The position numbers and the translations under genes are program-made. Below, piece by piece: positions 16,233 to 21,832 of a DNA stretch of 21,832 bases. The notes below the pieces were generated by a model. That model ran no database searches. It worked only from the letters and a program-made list of their open reading frames with translations, and was not told the DNA's origin. The stretch's first letter is position 1. Every line of letters begins with the position of its first letter. Source of the DNA: Prevotella sp. UBA5387 (lineage in GTDB: Bacteria; Bacteroidota; Bacteroidia; Bacteroidales; Bacteroidaceae); NCBI GenBank assembly GCA_002407775.1, contig DHOP01000084.1:16946-38777 (forward strand). The letters run 5' to 3'.

Positions 16233-16263
16233 CAAAAGTAATAGATTTCACTTGAAACTCAAA
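16233..16263 (-). promoter_or_regulatory. ftsK promoter (TTTG-N19-TACTTTTG)
   Basis: On the minus strand TTTG (16263-16260) and TACTTTTG (16240-16233) are 19 bases apart, a full consensus match. Transcription should begin near 16226, about 20 bases before the ATG at 16206. This rules out translation from the in-frame ATG at 16317 for this transcript. Confidence 0.85.
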
Positions 16264-16450
16264 ATAAAAGAAGACGAAGTTTATAAGATATTTGCAATAC
16301 TTGACGCGTATCGTCACGATAATACAATTCTGGAACTAACGACGATAGAATTAATTTAATCATTAGATTCATGTTTAACGTATTTGCATAATCCTTTGAA
16401 AATCATTGAATTCAATACAGTATAGGGCGGAATGAGGTTTTTAGGAGGTT

Positions 16451-16535
16451 GTGAAACAAGTTGTTTCATCGAGTGAATCAATTTGAATCACTCCATGAAT
16501 CAAATTGATTCACGTTGTGATTCAATTTGTTACAC
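16451..16535. repeat. Array 2: four 19-bp palindromes at 22-bp period
   Basis: Units lie at 16451-16469, 16473-16491, 16495-16513 and 16517-16535, with spacers CGA, TCC and GTT. They follow the same consensus and period as the array at 2313. The first (GTGAAACAA-G-TTGTTTCAT) and the third (ATGAATCAA-A-TTGATTCAC) each have only one mismatched outer pair. In the first, the inner bases changed on both sides together (AAAC with GTTT), which preserves the symmetry. The second unit is identical to the fourth of array 1. It lies about 190 bases upstream of the ftsK promoter and about 100 bases upstream of the exonuclease -7 box. Confidence 0.85.
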
Positions 16536-16590
16536 AATTTCATTACGGTTCTTTCATAGACACTATAGTGAATCTTGTTTTTTCGAAATG

Positions 16591-16606
16591 GATGGAAAAT
16601 TCCATC
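16591..16606. promoter_or_regulatory. Perfect 16-bp palindrome GATGGAAAATTCCATC, candidate operator
   Basis: GATGGAA-AA-TTCCATC is perfect on both sides. TCCATCG occurs in it (16601-16607) and again at 16623-16629, exactly 22 bases on, between the expected -33 position and the -7 box of the exonuclease gene. It could be an operator of that promoter. AT-rich DNA can give short palindromes by chance, so confidence is modest. Confidence 0.4.
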
Positions 16607-16637
16607 GTCTTTTCATATTTTATCCATCGTTTTTTTA

Positions 16638-16645
16638 TACTTTTG
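16638..16645 (+). promoter_or_regulatory. -7 box (TACTTTTG) of the exonuclease-rlmI-tilS operon
   Basis: TACTTTTG matches TAnnTTTG and lies 19 bases before the ATG at 16665, the same layout as ftsK and the permease gene. No clear TTTG at -33 was found. Confidence 0.65.
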
Positions 16646-16664
16646 CATCAAGTAAAAAAAATCG

Positions 16665-17327
16665 ATGAGAAAAAACATATATAGTAAGTTCGATAAGAAG
16701 CTGATATCTGGACTTCCTACATTAGAGTTCCCTGGACGAATAATTTCTATAATATCGCCCCAAGAGACGGACAAGGCAGTAGATTATTTGCTTTCAAGCG
16801 ATATTCTTGGAGTTGACACAGAGACGAGGCCTGCATTTAAGCGTGGCGAACAACATCAAGTATGTCTCCTTCAGGTATCGAATCGTGACACTTGCTTCTT
16901 GTTTCGCTTGAATCATACAGGGATGACGCCGAAGATTAAACAATTACTTGAAGATACCGCTGTACGTAAAATAGGCCTTTCATGGCATGACGATCTTCGT
17001 GCATTGGAGGCACTTCATCCGTTTAAGCCTGGTCTTTTTATTGATCTCCAGGACATGGTTAATGATCTTGGCGTGGAGGATCTTAGTCTTCAAAAGCTAT
17101 ATGCAAACTTCTTTCACAAAAAGATCTCAAAGCGCCAACGACTTTCTAATTGGGAGGCCTCGGTGCTGAGTGATAAGCAAAAGCAGTATGCCGCTATCGA
17201 TGCATGGAGCTGTATCCATCTATACGAGGAAATTATGAGGCTTAAAACAACACATGACTACGACCTAATCGCTGTACCTGACCCCGTGAAGTCTGATGAA
17301 ATGGTCAAAAATCAGACTACAGAATAA
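16665..17327 (+). CDS. 3'-5' exonuclease domain protein, RNase D-like (DEDDy)
   Basis: The protein has 220 residues and a single DnaQ-like 3'-5' exonuclease domain. The metal-binding residues are D51 and E53 in GVDTETRPAFKRG, an Asp in GLSWHDDLRALEAL, and the Tyr and Asp of the last motif in QYAAIDAWSCIHLYEEI. The Y-x3-D form is that of DEDDy enzymes such as RNase D and the WRN exonuclease. No HRDC domain follows, so it is a stand-alone exonuclease and is shorter than RNase D. RNA (tRNA or rRNA 3' ends) is the likely substrate, but DNA cannot be excluded. It starts a plus-strand run with rlmI and tilS, both acting on stable RNA. Confidence 0.88.
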   Translation: MRKNIYSKFDKKLISGLPTLEFPGRIISIISPQETDKAVDYLLSSDILGVDTETRPAFKRGEQHQVCLLQVSNRDTCFLFRLNHTGMTPKIKQLLEDTAVRKIGLSWHDDLRALEALHPFKPGLFIDLQDMVNDLGVEDLSLQKLYANFFHKKISKRQRLSNWEASVLSDKQKQYAAIDAWSCIHLYEEIMRLKTTHDYDLIAVPDPVKSDEMVKNQTTE

Positions 17328-17351
17328 GAATTCATTGGCAATAATGACAAG

Positions 17352-18536
17352 ATGAGCTATAAAAATATATATCTGAAACGAGGCAAAGAGGAGTCCCTTT
17401 TGCGTTTCCATCCTTGGGTTTTTTCTGGTGCTGTACAACGTGTAGACGAAGGAGTAGCTGAAGGAGACTTGGTGCGTGTAATAACTGCTGATGGCAATTT
17501 CATTGCAGTAGGGCATTATCAGAACAGTTCGATTACCGTACGTGTACTTGCGTTTCAGGATATTGCTATAGATCATAAGTTTTGGACAATGCGCCTTTCG
17601 GATGCATTACGTATGCGCCAAAGCATAGGTGTTGCTGACAATACACAAAATAGCACCTATAGACTGATTTATGGTGAGGGTGACAATTTGCCAGGACTGA
17701 TCATAGATTGTTATGATCAGACGGCAGTGATTCAGGCTCATAGTTTGGGCATGCACCTTTGCAGAGAGGACATATGCAAGGCTCTATTGGAAGTGATGGG
17801 CAGTCGCATCAGTAATGTATACTATAAAAGCGATACCACACTGCCGAACGCGGATGAACTTGGCCAAGCAAATGGATTTATCCATGGACAGACAGATAAC
17901 AACATAACGGTTGAAAATGGCCTGAAATTTCGTGTTGATTGGCTTCGCGGACAGAAGACGGGATTCTTTGTTGATCAAAGGGAGAATAGGTCACTTGTGG
18001 AACATTATTCGAAAGATCGGAGTGTACTCAATATGTTTTGTTATACTGGAGGATTCTCGGTCTATGCCATGCGCGGTGGAGCAAAGCTCGTTCATTCTGT
18101 CGATAGCAGTGCCAAAGCTATTGAATTGACCAACAATAATGTTGCGCTTAATTTCCCAGATGACTCTCGCCACAAAGCTTTCGTTGACGATGCTTTTAGG
18201 TATCTCGAAGAAACCGACAACCTTTATGATCTAATAGTGCTTGATCCACCTGCGTTTGCGAAGCATCGTAGTTCATTGCGCAATGCCTTAAAGGGTTATA
18301 CAAGGCTTAATATGAAGGGTCTCTCTCATATAAAGTCCGGAGGTTTGTTGTTCACTTTCAGTTGCTCCCAGGTTGTTTCGAAAGACGATTTTCGGCGTGC
18401 CGTTTTCACCGCAGCTGCTCAGGCGGGTCGCAAAGTGCGTATTCTTCATCAGTTACATCAGCCTGCTGATCATCCAATTAGTATCTATCATCCAGAAGGC
18501 GAATATCTTAAGGGGTTGGTTCTTTACGTGGAATAA
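17352..18536 (+). CDS. rlmI: 23S rRNA (cytosine-1962-C5)-methyltransferase RlmI-like
   Basis: The protein has 394 residues, the length of E. coli RlmI. An N-terminal PUA domain (about 1-75) starts YLKRGKEESLLRFHPWVFSGAV. The Rossmann methyltransferase domain has motif I VLNMFCYTGGFSVYAMRGGA, the acidic VDSSAKAIE, the DPPAFAKHRSS motif and a C-terminal catalytic segment FTFSCSQVVSKDDF, with the Cys used by m5C enzymes. The tail (ADHPISIYHPEGEYLKGLV) closely resembles the RlmI end. A gap of 24 bases separates it from the exonuclease and two bases from tilS, so one operon is likely. The exact target, C1962 in E. coli numbering, is taken from the family. Confidence 0.9.
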   Translation: MSYKNIYLKRGKEESLLRFHPWVFSGAVQRVDEGVAEGDLVRVITADGNFIAVGHYQNSSITVRVLAFQDIAIDHKFWTMRLSDALRMRQSIGVADNTQNSTYRLIYGEGDNLPGLIIDCYDQTAVIQAHSLGMHLCREDICKALLEVMGSRISNVYYKSDTTLPNADELGQANGFIHGQTDNNITVENGLKFRVDWLRGQKTGFFVDQRENRSLVEHYSKDRSVLNMFCYTGGFSVYAMRGGAKLVHSVDSSAKAIELTNNNVALNFPDDSRHKAFVDDAFRYLEETDNLYDLIVLDPPAFAKHRSSLRNALKGYTRLNMKGLSHIKSGGLLFTFSCSQVVSKDDFRRAVFTAAAQAGRKVRILHQLHQPADHPISIYHPEGEYLKGLVLYVE

Positions 18537-18538
18537 AC

Positions 18539-19912
18539 ATGTCTATACCTTTTCACCAGAAAATTGCCAATGAGATTAAGCGGCGCTCACTTATGCGTCA
18601 TGAAGGTCTTTATCTCGTTGCATTGTCAGGTGGAGCAGACAGTGTGGCACTCTTACGCGTCCTCATTGTACTGGAATATAAGGTTGAGGCTGTTCATTGC
18701 AATTTCCATTTACGAGGTGAGGAAAGTGATCGAGATGAGAATTTTTGCGTTTCACTCTGCGAACAACTAGGTATCAAGCTTCATCTCGTACATTTTGATA
18801 CGCTTGGCTATGCTTCAGCACATCATGTCTCCATAGAGATGGCTGCTCGTGAACTTCGTTATGGTTACTTTGAGCAGCTTCGTTTAGCCTTAAATGCTGA
18901 AGATATATGTGTAGCCCATCATCAAGATGACCAAGTAGAGACGGTATTGCTTAATCTTGTTCGTGGGACAGGACTTGCAGGATTGCAAGGGATGTGTCCT
19001 CGAAATGGCCATATTATAAGGCCGATGCTTGGTATGTCTCGTGCAGAGATCCTGGTATATTTAAATAGCTTAGACCAAAGTTATGTGACCGACAGTACAA
19101 ACCTTGACAATGAATTACAACGCAATAAGTTACGACTTGATGTAATACCATTGCTTGAAACCATAAATCCAGCTGTAAAAGAGAATATTGCTCGAATGAC
19201 AGACCACTTGCATGAGGTTACTAAGGTGGTGGAGGGTTCTTTACGAGAATCGACAAATATTATTCAGGTAGATGATAATTGCTATGATTTGAATGTTCTC
19301 TCAGCTCAACTTTCTCCTGAATATCTTTTGTGGAGCATTGTTAGTCAATACGGCTTCAATAGTGCTCAGGCTTCAGAAATAATGGCAAATAGACAGAGTG
19401 GGGCAAAATGGAAGTCAACTCATTATGTTGCTTGTGTTGACCGGGATAGATTATATATTTTGCCTCGTAAGGATTGGGAGGAGGACCTGCCTGAATTTCG
19501 TATACCAGAGATTGGCACTTATCAATATCCTCATGTTTTAAATTGGGGTAACGAGAAGGAAGGTCACCGTGATCAAACACATTTTCGCTTTGTCACACAA
19601 TTTGTTGATAGTAAGTCTGATATCAACAAATCCCACCTTACGGCAACGCTTGATGCTGATGAGGTTGAATTTCCATTGACTCTTCGGCCAATCCATGAAG
19701 GGGACCGATTCGTGCCTTTTGGCATGAAGGGTAGCAAACTTGTCAGCGATTTTCTGACTGATCTAAAGATGCCGTTACCACAGCGTCGTCGTCAGTTGGT
19801 ATTGACGGATGCTCATGACAATATACTGTGGCTCGTGGCATGCCGCATCGATAACCGATTCGCTTTGATTAAAGGACATTCTACTAAGGCCTTGATTATT
19901 ACTACGGAATGA
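18539..19912 (+). CDS. tilS: tRNA(Ile)-lysidine synthetase TilS
   Basis: TilS attaches lysine to C34 of the CAU-anticodon tRNA(Ile), so that it reads AUA. The protein has 457 residues, a typical full-length form. The PP-loop ATP pyrophosphatase motif is SGGADS at residues 30-35. The segments HCNFHLRGEESDRDENF and AHHQDDQVETVLLNLVRGTGL are conserved in the family. A C-terminal substrate-binding region of about 200 residues ends with RRRQLVLTDAHDNILWLVACRIDNRF, including the TilS C-terminal motif. The gene is essential in most bacteria. The start ATG is two bases after the rlmI stop. Confidence 0.96.
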   Translation: MSIPFHQKIANEIKRRSLMRHEGLYLVALSGGADSVALLRVLIVLEYKVEAVHCNFHLRGEESDRDENFCVSLCEQLGIKLHLVHFDTLGYASAHHVSIEMAARELRYGYFEQLRLALNAEDICVAHHQDDQVETVLLNLVRGTGLAGLQGMCPRNGHIIRPMLGMSRAEILVYLNSLDQSYVTDSTNLDNELQRNKLRLDVIPLLETINPAVKENIARMTDHLHEVTKVVEGSLRESTNIIQVDDNCYDLNVLSAQLSPEYLLWSIVSQYGFNSAQASEIMANRQSGAKWKSTHYVACVDRDRLYILPRKDWEEDLPEFRIPEIGTYQYPHVLNWGNEKEGHRDQTHFRFVTQFVDSKSDINKSHLTATLDADEVEFPLTLRPIHEGDRFVPFGMKGSKLVSDFLTDLKMPLPQRRRQLVLTDAHDNILWLVACRIDNRFALIKGHSTKALIITTE

Positions 19913-19984
19913 GTTAAAGGGCAAGAAAGTACATTTCTGACATATTTTATTCTCAATTCTTACCCTTATCTGTGAATTATTCGT

Positions 19985-19992
19985 TATTTTTG
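19985..19992 (+). promoter_or_regulatory. -7 box (TATTTTTG) of the DUF4301 gene
   Basis: TATTTTTG fits TAnnTTTG and lies 32 bases before the ATG at 20025. The region 19913-20024 otherwise shows only a weak inverted repeat (GGGCAAGAA and TTCTTACCC) after tilS, with a loop too long for a clear terminator. Confidence 0.5.
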
Positions 19993-20024
19993 TTCAAGAA
20001 TATCAATCATCAAATCAACTTAAT

Positions 20025-21545
20025 ATGTTTACAGAAGCAAACAAAAGGCAAATAGAGGGGCGTGGGATGACTACAGCTCAAGTAGAGCATCAATTGGAAC
20101 AGGTTAGAAATGGTTTTCCTTTCCTACATATTGAGGCTGCAGCGGCTGTTGGCGATGGAATCATGGCCCCAGATGAAGCTGCACAGGCTCATGCTGTTAA
20201 TGCCTGGGAGGTTTATAAGCAAGAGGGAGGACATCGTGTCGTAAAGTTTGTGCCTGCCTCAGGTGCTGCCAGCCGAATGTTTAAGAATTTGTTTACCTTT
20301 CTGAATGCAGATTATGATGTGCCGACAACTGACTTTGAAAAGTACTTTTTCGATGAAATCAAGCGTTTTGCGTTCTATGAGGCACTCGATGAAAAGTGCC
20401 GTGAAAACAATCAACAATCAATTGAAGAACTTATTCAGACTGGTAATTATAAAGCCGTAGTTGCCAATATGCTTACTCCTCAGGGATTGAATTACGGTCA
20501 GTTGCCTAAGGGTTTGTTGCTATTCCATAATTATTCTGATGGGTCTCGTACACCTATGGAAGAACACTTAGTGGAAGGCGCACGATATGCTGCTGTCGAT
20601 GGGCAGGCTCAAATCCACTTCACAGTATCACATGACCATCTTGTTCTCTTCCAAAATAAAGTGGCAGAAAAGCTGCCTTACTTTGAACAGAAGTTCGGAA
20701 TAAAGTTTGATGTTTCTTTCTCAGAACAAAAGCCAAGCACCGATACCATTGCCACCAATCTTGATAACACGCCTTTTCTAAATTCAGATAACTCGCTTTT
20801 GTTCCGTCCTGGTGGACATGGCGCTTTGATAGAAAACCTTAATGATATTGATGCAGATGTGGTTTTTATCAAGAACATCGACAATGTGGTTCCAGATAGA
20901 CTTAAGGAAGACACGGTGCTTTGGAAACAAATTATTGCTGGTGTTTTGGTAGAGACTCAACAAAAGGCTTTTGATTATCTTCATTTATTGGATAGCGGTA
21001 AATATAGTCATGATCAACTCCTTGAGATAATTCGGTTTGTTCAACGTGTTATTTGTTGTAGATATGCTGACACCAAGAATTTGGAAGATGCAGAATTAGT
21101 GCTGTATCTCCGTAAAAAACTCAACCGACCTATGCGTGTTTGCGGTGTCGTTAAGAACGTCGGAGAGCCTGGAGGTGGACCATTCTTGGCTTATAACTCT
21201 GATGGCAGCGTAAGTCCTCAGATTCTTGAAAGCAGTCAAATCGATACGAATAATGCCGAGTACATGAATATGTTCACTTCCGGCACACACTTTAATCCAG
21301 TTGATCTTGTCTGCGCTATTAAGGATTATAAGGGCCAGCCGTTCAATTTGCCAGACTTTGTCGACCATAATACTGGCTTTATCAGCAACAAGAGCAAGGA
21401 CGGTCGCGAACTCAAAGCTCTAGAATTACCAGGTCTTTGGAATGGTGCAATGAGTGATTGGAATACTGTCTTCGTTGAAGTGCCACTTGCAACTTTTAAT
21501 CCAGTCAAAACCGTTAATGACCTTCTTAGAGATGTGCATCAATAA
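20025..21545 (+). CDS. DUF4301-family protein, nucleotidyltransferase-like motifs
   Basis: The protein has 506 residues, no signal peptide and no membrane segment, so it is cytoplasmic. The start MFTEANKRQIEGRGMTTAQVEHQLE followed by NGFPFLHIEAAAAVGDGI is the usual N-terminus of the Bacteroidetes family DUF4301, and the length fits. Function is unproven. Two segments recall sugar-nucleotide pyrophosphorylases of the GT-A fold: VPASGAASRM (76-85), resembling the nucleotide-binding loop, and RPGGHGALIENL (261-272) followed by FIKNIDNVVPD (around 281-291), which resembles the PxGHG...NIDN segment of UDP-sugar pyrophosphorylases. That resemblance is an inference from motif shape. The gene stands alone with its own promoter. 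Confidence 0.85.
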   Translation: MFTEANKRQIEGRGMTTAQVEHQLEQVRNGFPFLHIEAAAAVGDGIMAPDEAAQAHAVNAWEVYKQEGGHRVVKFVPASGAASRMFKNLFTFLNADYDVPTTDFEKYFFDEIKRFAFYEALDEKCRENNQQSIEELIQTGNYKAVVANMLTPQGLNYGQLPKGLLLFHNYSDGSRTPMEEHLVEGARYAAVDGQAQIHFTVSHDHLVLFQNKVAEKLPYFEQKFGIKFDVSFSEQKPSTDTIATNLDNTPFLNSDNSLLFRPGGHGALIENLNDIDADVVFIKNIDNVVPDRLKEDTVLWKQIIAGVLVETQQKAFDYLHLLDSGKYSHDQLLEIIRFVQRVICCRYADTKNLEDAELVLYLRKKLNRPMRVCGVVKNVGEPGGGPFLAYNSDGSVSPQILESSQIDTNNAEYMNMFTSGTHFNPVDLVCAIKDYKGQPFNLPDFVDHNTGFISNKSKDGRELKALELPGLWNGAMSDWNTVFVEVPLATFNPVKTVNDLLRDVHQ

Positions 21546-21546
21546 T

Positions 21547-21576
21547 TAGTTGTTATATAAGCAACTATATATTTTT
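21547..21576 (+). terminator. Weak AU-rich terminator after the DUF4301 gene
   Basis: TAGTTGTT (21547-21554), loop ATATA and AGCAACTA (21560-21567) can pair over eight positions, including one U-G pair, and are followed by TATATTTTTG. It begins two bases after the stop codon. The stem is AU-rich and therefore weak. Confidence 0.45.
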
Positions 21577-21664
21577 GCTGAATATTAAGTTGAGGTTATT
21601 TGAAAGATAAAAAGTATTATATATACTTGACAATTGCTTACTTGTAACCACAATTATTTATTAT

Positions 21665-21710
21665 AGAAATCCCTGGCTATTCTGTTTTTTCTGAATAGCC
21701 AGGGATTTCT
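21665..21710. terminator. Perfect 18-bp hairpin, probable terminator or structural boundary
   Basis: AGAAATCCCTGGCTATTC (21665-21682) and its exact complement (21693-21710) flank a 10-base T-rich loop. It is followed by AGTTTTACT on the plus strand and by an AT-rich stretch on the minus strand, so it could end transcription from either side. It lies about 120 bases after the DUF4301 stop, behind the weaker hairpin. Confidence 0.6.
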
Positions 21711-21757
21711 AGTTTTACTTATGTATGTTTGATGCTCTGCTTTCTGTTGCTACAAAA

Positions 21758-21791
21758 TTTGGTGTATATGACAAAAAGTATCTTATTTTTG
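21758..21791 (+). promoter_or_regulatory. Candidate promoter for a gene beyond the right edge
   Basis: TTTG (21758-21761) and TATTTTTG (21784-21791) are separated by 22 bases, slightly longer than the usual 18-20. The last 40 bases of the window would be the leader of a plus-strand gene that starts outside. No coding frame is seen in 21711-21832 on either strand. Confidence 0.4.
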
Positions 21792-21832
21792 TTTCATTTC
21801 ATCTATATATACCCCAGTTCGGGATAAGAATT

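Larger units (their letters stand above)
16207..16664. other. Divergent intergenic region between ftsK and the exonuclease gene
   Basis: This stretch of about 460 bases contains the ftsK promoter, an AT-rich part (16264-16450) with short palindromes (ATCGTCACGAT near 16308 and TTGAATTCAA near 16408), the second palindrome array (16451-16535), two further palindromes (16561-16570 and 16591-16606) and the -7 box of the exonuclease gene. No coding frame of convincing quality was found on either strand. Confidence 0.6.

Noticed and set aside
16264..16317. N-terminal extension of FtsK up to ATG 16317
   Set aside because: A perfect promoter lies within the extension and the downstream ATG gives a family-typical start.
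21620..21660. TTGACA-like sequence (TTGACAATTGC) as a sigma-70 -35 box
   Set aside because: Bacteroidetes primary promoters use TTTG and TAnnTTTG. No matching -7 box follows at the right spacing.
21790..21832. Possible tRNA-like sequence around CCCCAGTTCGGGA
   Set aside because: Only a T-arm-like fragment is visible. No acceptor stem or anticodon arm can be built within the window.

Overview
The window looks like a piece of a Bacteroidales chromosome, most likely Prevotella or a close relative. Evidence: promoters of the Bacteroidetes type (TTTG at -33, TAnnTTTG at -7), start codons without Shine-Dalgarno sequences, Bacteroidetes-restricted families (DUF4836, DUF4301, DUF5687), and a Rho factor with a very long acidic N-terminal insert. 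No phage, insertion sequence, CRISPR array, rRNA or tRNA was seen. Most genes are housekeeping genes in their usual surroundings.

Layout. 1-2258 (minus): two secreted proteins, an M64-type metallopeptidase cut by the left window edge and a GH73/LysM cell-wall glucosaminidase. 2259-2447: an intergenic region with four 19-bp palindromes at an exact 22-bp period, plus a strong hairpin at the rho 3' end. 2448-4454 (minus): rho. 4455-4707: divergent promoters. 4708-11536 (plus): a tight probable operon of nucleoside-permease-like MFS protein, bifunctional nuclease/UVR protein, rsmE, DUF4836 lipoprotein, a divergent ABC ATPase, its FtsX-like permease, an RluA-type pseudouridine synthase and an extra 51-residue membrane protein. 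Four of the junctions are ATGA overlaps. 11542-16206 (minus): ftsK, a LolA-like carrier and a DUF5687 membrane protein. 16207-16664: a divergent promoter region holding a second four-palindrome array of the same design as the first. 16665-19912 (plus): RNase D-like exonuclease, rlmI, tilS. 20025-21545 (plus): a DUF4301 protein. 21546-21832: hairpins and a candidate promoter for a gene beyond the window.

Main themes. Much of the plus-strand content concerns RNA modification or processing (RsmE, RluA-type, RlmI, TilS, RNase D-like), and the envelope is served by GH73, LolA-like, DUF4836, ABC and DUF5687 proteins. The most unexplained signal is the pair of palindrome arrays about 14 kb apart. 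Each has four 19-bp near-palindromes based on GTGAWTCAA-W-TTGAWTCAC, separated by 3-bp spacers of unrelated sequence, and they share one identical 19-mer. They look like arrayed binding sites for a dimeric protein. In the first array the last palindrome also supplies the -33 box of the GH73 gene's candidate promoter. Secondary points are an ABC ATPase with altered motifs, a nucleotidyltransferase-like motif set in the DUF4301 protein, a corrected ftsK start, and the unannotated small membrane gene.
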